Source: an uncultured Bryobacterales bacterium | GTDB taxonomy: Bacteria; Acidobacteriota; Terriglobia; Bryobacterales; Bryobacteraceae | Length of the DNA: 8,697 bases | NCBI GenBank assembly: GCA_937859895.1 | Contig: CALMAV010000002.1 | Coordinates: forward strand, 1-8,697 | Reading direction: 5' to 3' | In this document: piece after piece, positions 1-5,408 of the stretch | Layout: the number at the start of each line of letters is the position of its first letter | How positions within the stretch are numbered: the first letter of the stretch is position 1 | Translations under genes and position numbers: made by a program | Notes under the pieces: model-generated | Databases searched by the model: none | Told to the model about the DNA's origin: nothing | The model's input: only the letters and a program-made list of their open reading frames with translations

Positions 1-1136
1 GTAATGGGCGTTCCGTCGTAGTTCATGCCGAAAGTAGTCACAGGCCAGCCGTAATTGTGGCCGGGGGAGAGGATGTTCAACTCGTCCCCACCTCGCGGCC
101 CGTGTTCCGATTCCCAAAGATCACCGGTTACAGGATTGAAGGCGAGCCCTTGGGCGTTTCGATGGCCATAGGTCCAGATGCTCGGCATGGCGCCCGCCCG
201 GTTAACGAACGGGTTGTCTTGGGGAATGCTGCCATCGTCGTTGACGCGATGCACTTTTCCGTTCGGGCGTGTCAGATCCTGCTCGTCCCCTGGACTCCCT
301 CGATCACCTTCAGAGAAGAACAGGTGCCCTTTGCCATCGAAAAGAAGTTGTGAGCCAAAGCGTGCGCCTCCCCCTCGGTAGAAAGAAGAATCGGCCTTGA
401 AGATTTGCTGTTGGTCAACGAATGCGCCATCACGCAGGCGACCGCGAATCACCGCAGCCAGCCCCTGCCCGTCTGGGCTCTTGTCACCGTAAGTCAGATA
501 AATCCAGCCATTGCCCGGTTGCGCGTAGTTTGGGTGAAGCATCACCGCGAGAAGTCCGCCTTCGCCTCCATAAACGGCAGGTATTCCGCGTACCGCGTCC
601 GGGAGCAATTGTCCGTTCGCAATGATGCGAAGACGTCCCGCTCTCTCAGTCACCAGGGTGCGGCCATCCGGCAGAAACGCTATGGCCCAAGGATCTTCAA
701 GTCCGGATTCTAGAACCGGCTCAAGCTGAAACGAAGCTTCCTCGCCCTGCACGGCAGTGCCGGGAGTCGGCGCGTTGTACTTGGTTTGGGTGTCTTGCAA
801 CTTGGTGCTTTTCTCATGGATGTAGATAGCGAGTCCACGAATCTCAGCATCGTTCAACAGATGCGCGAAGTCAGGCATGCCTGCTGCGGTGTGGCCACTG
901 TGGATGCCTTTAATCAGCTTGCTGTCATCGCCACTGGAGTGCCAGGTTGGATCGAGAAGACTCGGCCCCGAGCCACCGGCGAGGTTAGCGCCGTGACAGC
1001 TCGCGCAGTTCTGGGTGTAGATCTTAGTGACATCCTCCCCCTGGCTTTGCGGGTTCTTCTGGGCGAAGTACGGTGCGCACAGGGTAAGGCTCAAAGCACT
1101 GATGAGTAGTCCACGATTGGGCAGTCTCACAGGCAT
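1..1136 (-). CDS. Cytochrome c / PQQ-dependent sugar dehydrogenase fusion, 3' end cut by window
   Basis: Open frame of 378 codons from ATG at 1136 to the left edge, with no stop; the C-terminus is missing. Residues 1-25 form a signal peptide (basic start, hydrophobic core, cleavage likely after PYFA), so the protein is exported to the periplasm. Residues about 35-110 are a class I cytochrome c domain: heme-binding CASCH at 44-48 and likely axial Met in AGMPDF (Met87). Residues about 135-378 match the glucose/sorbosone dehydrogenase (soluble aldose dehydrogenase) beta-propeller: DPWAIAFLPDGRTLVTE, GGEGGLLAVMLHPNY, YGHRNAQGL (323-331) and EHGPRGGDELN (344-354). In the family, PQQ oxidises an aldose C1 and passes electrons to a cytochrome; here the acceptor is probably the fused heme domain. 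Oddity: the stretch normally reading HFGSR has RFGSQ (259-263), so the usual catalytic His is Arg. A GTG at 1148 is an alternative start; a TGA at 1151-1149 closes the frame. Neither start has a clear Shine-Dalgarno. Family call secure; activity uncertain. Confidence 0.93.
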   Translation of the reverse strand, partial: MPVRLPNRGLLISALSLTLCAPYFAQKNPQSQGEDVTKIYTQNCASCHGANLAGGSGPSLLDPTWHSSGDDSKLIKGIHSGHTAAGMPDFAHLLNDAEIRGLAIYIHEKSTKLQDTQTKYNAPTPGTAVQGEEASFQLEPVLESGLEDPWAIAFLPDGRTLVTERAGRLRIIANGQLLPDAVRGIPAVYGGEGGLLAVMLHPNYAQPGNGWIYLTYGDKSPDGQGLAAVIRGRLRDGAFVDQQQIFKADSSFYRGGGARFGSQLLFDGKGHLFFSEGDRGSPGDEQDLTRPNGKVHRVNDDGSIPQDNPFVNRAGAMPSIWTYGHRNAQGLAFNPVTGDLWESEHGPRGGDELNILSPGHNYGWPVTTFGMNYDGTPI

Positions 1137-1157
1137 TCGGGGGCGCACTCAATGGGC

Positions 1158-1176
1158 ATGTCAATCATTCTGACAT
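1158..1176. promoter_or_regulatory. Operator-like inverted repeat upstream of the PQQ dehydrogenase gene
   Basis: Perfect 6-base arms ATGTCA (1158-1163) and TGACAT (1171-1176) are separated by 7 bases and end 22 bases before the dehydrogenase ATG. Size and position fit a dimeric repressor or activator site. On the minus strand the left arm overlaps a TTGACA hexamer (1162-1157), but no good -10 hexamer follows at normal spacing. I cannot assign a regulator family. The match could be chance. Confidence 0.3.
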
Positions 1177-1719
1177 CTTTTTTGGCATCGAGAGTGTGCC
1201 ACTAACAGGCTGGCGACGGCGAACTTAGCAATGAGGTAGCCTTTGGGGAATTCGGCGATCGCTTCTTGTATTGACGGCTGAATTTGGCAGCTGAAGCAAT
1301 TCTGTCTCAGGCTTTAGGAAGTGGCTTGTAATATTGACTTCGGCGCACCAGTGGTCGGCACTGCTGATCCAGGATTCGACGCTGGTAGTTTGTGATGTTG
1401 TTGAGGCGCGAACGGAGGTTGCGTCTTGGGTGAGAAGGGGACCGCGGAGGAGGGGATGCTGGCTGAGAGTTTTCCCGGGCGAGTGCTCGGACGCCGTCAT
1501 CTCTTCGTTGGATTCGTTACGCAGTAATCATCTTCCGCAAACGATCACCTTTTGTTCGACACTCGCTTCTTCACTCAAAAGAGCTGCTAAGAGCCTGAGA
1601 CCTCATGTAATCTCCGGCAAACGATGCTGGCCTACTCGAGACCTACGGACCATACCCGCAGGCTTGTTGATCTGGAGTCCTACTAAATTGACCTTTGAAG
1701 GAAGAGAATCAATTCGGTT
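1177..1719. other. Intergenic stretch without a supportable gene
   Basis: About 540 bases between the PQQ dehydrogenase (minus) and the 3' end of the PEP-CTERM gene (minus). Open frames occur on both strands (plus 1334-1723, minus 1500-1225), but their peptides are rich in Arg, Ser, Thr and Cys, show no family motif, no convincing start signal and overlap each other. A short similar pair of sequences, each containing GCAAACGAT, sits near 1536-1547 and 1617-1627. I see no tRNA, clear terminator or insertion-sequence end. It may be a decayed gene, but nothing identifies which. Confidence 0.5.
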
Positions 1720-2325
1720 TTAGGCGCAGCGACGGATAAACAAACCTAGCGCAAACAACGACGGCACGATTAGGGCAAGGCTGGCCGGCTCCGGTGTGGC
1801 TGTGACGTTTATTGAGGTCAGGTTTCCACTCAGACCCACAGCGTTTGTTCCGTCAAAGTTCGCCGTGTAGTAGAAAAAGTCGCTCGGGAACCCAGAGCGC
1901 GAGTTATTGATTGTTTCGAGGTTGGTGGTCAGCTGGTTTGTATCAGCCAACAAAGTGTAGGCGCTGTCAGTCTGTGGCCAGCTAGTTAACGAGGACAGGT
2001 CGAGCCAGAATGTGCTGCCGATTGACGGACTCCTCGGTACCGCGGTTATCTGGGCGCTGTAAAAGGCGTCGCGGTTGTTGGGTCCGATGCTGACCGATGA
2101 TTGATAACCTGCCGCAATGGACTGGCCAGCGATTGTGAAGTCTAGGAAGCTGCTGGTAACGCTGTCGAGATCAAAGTGGCCGGTGACCGCGTTGCCGACC
2201 GCTTCGCCAGTGGGACCTTGAGTCTGGGAGACGATACCGGTGAAGTCAACAGAATAGGACGCGGCGCGAGCGGGCAAAACCACGGCTAGCGCTGTAAATG
2301 CGAGAACAGAGAAACTGCGTTTCAT
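1720..2325 (-). CDS. Exported PEP-CTERM sorting domain protein
   Basis: 201-residue protein. Residues 1-21 are a signal peptide (MKRSF start, hydrophobic core, cleavage after PARA). The body (22-175) is rich in Ser, Thr, Asn and Gly with alternating hydrophobic beta-like segments, including YSVDFTGIVS and AVTGHFDLDS. The C-terminus is a PEP-CTERM signal: TPEPAS (177-182), hydrophobic helix about 183-196, then the basic residues RRC and a final Ala. In this family an exosortase recognises the Pro-Glu-Pro motif and removes or transfers the tail, usually in exopolysaccharide-producing bacteria; no exosortase lies in this window. I chose ATG 2325 over the in-frame TTG at 2349 because AAAGGAAG (2343-2336) sits about 10 bases upstream of it and the signal peptide then starts properly. 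The body resembles short PEP-CTERM proteins whose function is unknown. Signal confident, role unknown. Confidence 0.88.
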   Translation of the reverse strand: MKRSFSVLAFTALAVVLPARAASYSVDFTGIVSQTQGPTGEAVGNAVTGHFDLDSVTSSFLDFTIAGQSIAAGYQSSVSIGPNNRDAFYSAQITAVPRSPSIGSTFWLDLSSLTSWPQTDSAYTLLADTNQLTTNLETINNSRSGFPSDFFYYTANFDGTNAVGLSGNLTSINVTATPEPASLALIVPSLFALGLFIRRCA

Positions 2326-2363
2326 AAAGTCGATACTTCCTTTCAGCAAATGGGTATTAACTC

Positions 2364-2389
2364 CCGGCGTAAGCCGAAGACTGCGCCGG
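2364..2389. repeat. Small inverted repeat in the PEP-CTERM gene leader
   Basis: CCGGCG (2364-2369) pairs with CGCCGG (2384-2389) across a 14-base loop, 39 bases upstream of the PEP-CTERM start codon. As RNA on the minus strand it would give a GC-only 6-base-pair stem in the 5' leader. It does not match a riboswitch class that I recognise. It may be a weak leader hairpin or protein site, or chance. Confidence 0.25.
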
Positions 2390-2551
2390 CATTCAGGTGA
2401 ACGTTCCTGTTGACCTTTCTCTCCACGGATCTCCTGTTGTGTTAAGTCTATCCCTTTTCTCCACCATCTTTTCGATGTTCGCGCGCCGCATGGAGCCGTT
2501 CATGAAGAATAAAAGCTTGACTGAATTTTAACTGGTAGCCGAAGTAGAAAC

Positions 2552-2580
2552 GAGTTGTTGGTGTAAGCCACAGCTATACT
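2552..2580 (+). promoter_or_regulatory. Possible sigma70-type promoter for the DUF2892-SRPBCC/dehydrogenase pair
   Basis: TATACT at 2575-2580 is a good -10 hexamer. At 17-base spacing the -35 position reads GAGTTG (2552-2557), a poor match. Transcription would start near 2587, leaving a leader of about 80 bases. An upstream TTGACT at 2517-2522 has no convincing partner. Weak prediction. Confidence 0.25.
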
Positions 2581-2669
2581 CCGGCACCGTACAACTACGG
2601 GACCAACATTCCTGCAATAGAACGCAACAGAGACAGCGGGCAGCAGTCACATAAGGGATTGCAGTAACA

Positions 2670-3452
2670 GTGGAGGGTGAGTTGAGCGATTTATTGGCAG
2701 AGAAGTTTGGAGTTCAGAACGTAGGCAGCCTGGAGAGAGTGGCATCGGTTGCTCTGGGTAGCTTCTTACTTTGGCGCGGGATCAAGAAGCCGTCGCTTTG
2801 GAGTATCACGGCGGCAGTGGCGGGCACAGGGTTGGTTCTGCGCGGTGCTACCGGGCATTGCAGTGTCTGTGAGGCAATGGGCATCGACACATCTGACGGT
2901 ATGCCAGTGGCGGCCAAGAGCGGAAAGTCGATCTCCCCGAGTGCTCCGGAGATTGTGTCCGCCCAGACCATTGGGAAGAGTGCGGGAGAGTTATATGAGC
3001 TTTGGCGTAGCCCGGAAGGGTTGCGTCAGATTATGGCGCACTTTGCCGATGTCACACCATTGGAAGGGCCGACAGTGACGCATTGGAAGGTGAAAGGCTC
3101 TGGTCCGCTGCCAGTCGAGTGGGATAGCGAACTGACGGTGGAGCAGCCCGGCCAGGAGTTGGGTTGGGCTTCCAAGCCGGGTACGATGCTGCCAAACGAG
3201 GGGTCTGTTTACTTCAGCCCTGCGCCCGCTGACCGGGGAACGGAAGTGCGGGTGCGATTCCGCTTCGAGCCGCCGCTAGGGGCAGCCGGTATGGCGATAT
3301 CGAAGGCTCTCGGGTTCGTACCGAAGGCAATTGCATCCGAGTCTTTGCGTCGCTTCAAGGCTCTGGCCGAGACTGGCGAGATACCGACTGTGGCAGGCAA
3401 TGTGTCTGGCCGCGGCGTGTCTGACGCCCTTGGCGTTTCGCACGCTCAGTAG
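2670..3452 (+). CDS. DUF2892 membrane anchor fused to SRPBCC (cyclase/dehydrase-like) domain
   Basis: 260-residue protein. Residues about 17-72 match DUF2892: NVGSLERVASVALGSFLLW, two short membrane helices (about 24-38 and 43-60), then the family-typical TGHCSVCEAMGI (61-72). Residues about 94-236 form an SRPBCC (START-like) fold: helix SAGELYELWRSPEGLRQIM, then strands THWKVKG, VEWDSELTVE, ELGWAS, GSVYFSPAP and TEVRVRFRFEPP, and a C-terminal helix ending SLRRFKALAETGEIPT. SRPBCC domains bind hydrophobic ligands in a deep pocket; the anchor would hold it at the inner membrane, probably facing the cytoplasm because no signal peptide is present. The start is GTG 2670 with AAGGGA (2653-2658) 11 bases upstream; TTG 2682, just after GGAGGG, is a real alternative. 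The gene ends 12 bases before the dehydrogenase gene, so the two are probably one operon. The ligand is unknown. Domain calls are confident. Confidence 0.9.
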   Translation: MEGELSDLLAEKFGVQNVGSLERVASVALGSFLLWRGIKKPSLWSITAAVAGTGLVLRGATGHCSVCEAMGIDTSDGMPVAAKSGKSISPSAPEIVSAQTIGKSAGELYELWRSPEGLRQIMAHFADVTPLEGPTVTHWKVKGSGPLPVEWDSELTVEQPGQELGWASKPGTMLPNEGSVYFSPAPADRGTEVRVRFRFEPPLGAAGMAISKALGFVPKAIASESLRRFKALAETGEIPTVAGNVSGRGVSDALGVSHAQ

Positions 3453-3464
3453 CGGGAGAATACG

Positions 3465-4634
3465 ATGCGAGCACTTTGCTGGAACGGGGTAAATGACCTA
3501 CGGGTAGAGACGGTACCCGATCCCAAAATCGTCAATGCGCGTGATTGTATTTTGCGCGTTACCATGTCGACCACCTGCGGGTCTGACTTACACTTCATCG
3601 ATGGCTATCTTCCAACCATGCGCCAAGGCGACGTGATTGGCCATGAGTTCATGGGTGAAGTGATCGAGACAGGTCACGAGGTGAAGAAGATTAAGATAGG
3701 CGACCGGGTCGTGGTGCCGTCATTCGTCTCCTGCGGCGATTGCTGGTTTTGTCAGCACGATCTGTTTTCATGCTGCGACAACACCAATCCCAACGCCCAG
3801 ATGCAGACTCCGTTGCTCGGTTACCCAACGGCAGGTATCTACGGGTACACGCACGCATTTGGAGGCTACGCTGGTTCCCACGCCCAGTACATCCGGGTTC
3901 CCCATGCGGATGTGGACTGCTTTGTCGTGCCGGAAGGGCTTACCGATGAACAGGTGGTCTTTCTCTCCGATGCTGCGCCGACCGGGTACATGGGTGCAGA
4001 CTTCTGCAATATCCATCCCGGCGATACAGTCGCAGTCTGGGGCTGTGGCGGCGTGGGTCTGATGGCACAACGCAGTGCTTATCTAATGGGTGCCAGCCGT
4101 GTGATTGCCATTGATCGTTTTCCGGAGCGACTGGCCGTGGCTCACGATAGGATCAAGGCGGAAACGATCAACTACGCCGAGACCCCGAATGTGCTGGAAG
4201 CGTTACGCGAGATGACTGGCGGACGTGGCCCAGATGCCTGTATCGATGCAGTTGGAATGGAAGCGCATGGAACGGGAATGGACTATGTCTATGACCGCGC
4301 TAAGCAAGCTATACGCATGGAGACTGATCGTGGAACTGCGTTACGGCAGGCGATTATGGCGTGTCGGAAAGGCGGCAATCTGTCGATCCTCGGCGTGTAC
4401 GGGTTGATGGACAAGTTTCCCATCGGCGTCATCATCAACAAGGGCCTGACGATGCGAACGGCTCAGCAGCATGGTCAGAAGTACGTGCCAAAGCTTTTGG
4501 AGCATACGGTTAGGGGCGAACTGGACGCGTCGTTTCTGGCCACTCACCGATTCTCACTCGAAGACTCACCAAAGGGCTATGACATGTTCAAGCACAAGAC
4601 GGATAACATTCTTCGCGCTGTGTTTGTTCCGTAG
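3465..4634 (+). CDS. Zinc-dependent alcohol/aldehyde dehydrogenase (MDR superfamily, formaldehyde dehydrogenase-like)
   Basis: 389-residue medium-chain dehydrogenase, full length for the family. The N-terminal GroES-like domain carries the catalytic zinc ligands Cys38 (TTCGSDLH), His60-Glu61 (GHEFMGE) and probably Asp169 (LSDAAPTGY). Structural zinc cysteines are Cys90, Cys93, Cys96 and Cys104 with the classic spacing. The Rossmann domain has WGCGGVG (192-198) and, at the end of the second strand, Asp217 (VIAIDRF), which suggests NAD rather than NADP. An inserted helical segment at about 266-300 and the QQHGQKYVPKLL stretch (335-345) resemble the glutathione-independent formaldehyde dehydrogenase and related COG1063 enzymes. 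It is cytoplasmic and should oxidise a primary alcohol or aldehyde hydrate; the substrate cannot be told from sequence. GGGAG (3454-3458) lies 6 bases before the ATG. It sits 12 bases after the DUF2892-SRPBCC gene, suggesting linked function and expression. Confidence 0.94.
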   Translation: MRALCWNGVNDLRVETVPDPKIVNARDCILRVTMSTTCGSDLHFIDGYLPTMRQGDVIGHEFMGEVIETGHEVKKIKIGDRVVVPSFVSCGDCWFCQHDLFSCCDNTNPNAQMQTPLLGYPTAGIYGYTHAFGGYAGSHAQYIRVPHADVDCFVVPEGLTDEQVVFLSDAAPTGYMGADFCNIHPGDTVAVWGCGGVGLMAQRSAYLMGASRVIAIDRFPERLAVAHDRIKAETINYAETPNVLEALREMTGGRGPDACIDAVGMEAHGTGMDYVYDRAKQAIRMETDRGTALRQAIMACRKGGNLSILGVYGLMDKFPIGVIINKGLTMRTAQQHGQKYVPKLLEHTVRGELDASFLATHRFSLEDSPKGYDMFKHKTDNILRAVFVP

Positions 4635-5022
4635 CAGTGGGTCACATTGCCCAAGCGTACGAGAAGGCACATCCGGCCCGAAGTGGACAGCCTGACTCGA
4701 GGGGTTCGCCATTTTGCCCAACCTGTGCCAGCTGTCTGCTTTGTTCGCTGAAAGTGGATTATCCCGGACGTTTCCTTGGCACTGCTGCTGGCCGGTGCCT
4801 TCCTGGGGTCTGGGTGAGAACAACGCCGCTGTAATGAAATGATCGTTCAACTCCAAGGCCAAGTCGAGCAATCGCTGAGGACGGTCCAGCCTCCACCTCC
4901 GAGTCTTGCTTTGCCACCAGCCTCATCCAAGCGACTAAGAACGTATTATGTGTCTACATTCAACCTGGCACGCTAGCACCGTGTACTTGAGATCCCCACA
5001 TTCAGGTCTTTGATGGATGCCC
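4635..5022. other. Intergenic stretch without a supportable gene
   Basis: About 390 bases after the dehydrogenase stop. All six frames are broken into short pieces. The longest peptides (plus 4637-4834, minus 4871-4566) lack family motifs, and the minus one overlaps the dehydrogenase end. A 44-codon frame from ATG 4839 to the TAG ending at 4973 is proline-rich in its middle and has no Shine-Dalgarno. There is no obvious hairpin plus T-run terminator after 4634. The stretch borders a transposase relic and is probably decayed DNA. Confidence 0.5.
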
Positions 5023-5303
5023 TCAGTGACCTTCTTGGAAATTGATCGTCCCTTCCTGCTCGGCTTCTTCCAGCAACTGCCGACTAACAGCGCCGCCAAC
5101 TTTTTATCCCGTTGGACAATGTGCTCGTCCGTGGCTGCCCGATGGCAGAGCAGCAACGTCTCGGCAGCCGAATCGGCCAGCAATGACAAAGGCCCGTGCC
5201 GGAATGCCGCGGCCGTGTTGTGATCGGGATGCTGACTGGCCGCCGGATAGCGAAAGGCAACATCGTCGTAGGTTCGTACAAGGCGGATGCCAACAAGGCG
5301 AAC
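5023..5303 (-). pseudogene. Decayed transposase fragment (DUF772 type, IS5/IS1182-like)
   Basis: Reading the minus strand from about 5303, the peptide runs VRLVGIRLVRTYDDVAFRYP, then AASQHPDHNTAAAFR. This closely follows the N-terminal DUF772 block of IS5/IS1182 group transposases, which typically read TYDDVAFRYLAANQHPDHDTI followed by FR. A degenerate version of the next segment follows (LLADSAAETLLLCHRAA), where the family has a helix ending in LCREAG. The expected block around LGxVALDGTK is missing. The frame then resumes with HIVQRDKKLAALL; near 5085 it must shift by one base to continue as SRQLLEEAEQEG, ending at TGA (5025-5023). The start, the catalytic DDE core and the C-terminus are absent, so it cannot be functional. 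No terminal inverted repeats were found. The assignment rests on remembered family motifs, not an alignment. Confidence 0.62.
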
Positions 5304-5364
5304 TGAGATAAACCTGTGTTGGTCGATGGGGCACCCGGTGCAGAACGAGTGTTAGCCGTCTTTC

Positions 5365-5388
5365 ATTCCGGGTTCGCCGGGCCGGAAT
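5365..5388. repeat. Perfect inverted repeat upstream of the large exported protein gene
   Basis: ATTCCGG (5365-5371) and CCGGAAT (5382-5388) are perfect 7-base arms around a 10-base loop, ending 20 bases before the ATG at 5409. No T-run follows, so it is not a typical intrinsic terminator. It could be an operator or a leader hairpin close to the ribosome site. Confidence 0.3.
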
Positions 5389-5408
5389 CCAAGATATCCT
5401 GGGATAAG

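Larger units (their letters stand above)
2326..2669. other. Divergent intergenic region
   Basis: 344 bases between the divergently oriented PEP-CTERM gene (minus) and the DUF2892-SRPBCC gene (plus). It should carry both promoters. It contains the leader inverted repeat at 2364-2389, an AT-rich patch at about 2507-2531, and a TATACT hexamer at 2575-2580. No open frame with coding character or RNA gene was recognised. Confidence 0.5.

Noticed and set aside
57..1109. Several plus-strand open frames of 67-107 codons
   Set aside because: They lie antisense to the continuous 378-codon cytochrome c/PQQ dehydrogenase frame, which has clear family motifs; the plus-strand peptides have none.
1536..1627. 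Two similar short stretches, each containing GCAAACGAT, as a possible direct repeat or attachment site
   Set aside because: Only about 10 identical bases, with no integrase or mobile gene nearby; easily chance.
1225..1723. Overlapping open frames on both strands (minus 1500-1225, plus 1334-1723)
   Set aside because: No start signals, no family motifs, composition unlike neighbouring genes, and they overlap each other on opposite strands.
2326..2349. TTG at 2349 as the start of the PEP-CTERM gene
   Set aside because: ATG 2325 has AAAGGAAG at suitable spacing and begins a proper signal peptide; the 8 extra residues would place acidic and polar residues before it.
4839..4973. 44-codon proline-containing open frame
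   Set aside because: No Shine-Dalgarno, no homology recognised, located in decayed DNA beside a transposase relic.
5316..5408. Upstream TTG start adding 31 residues to the large exported protein
   Set aside because: The signal peptide begins at ATG 5409, and an export signal preceded by 31 mostly polar residues is unlikely.
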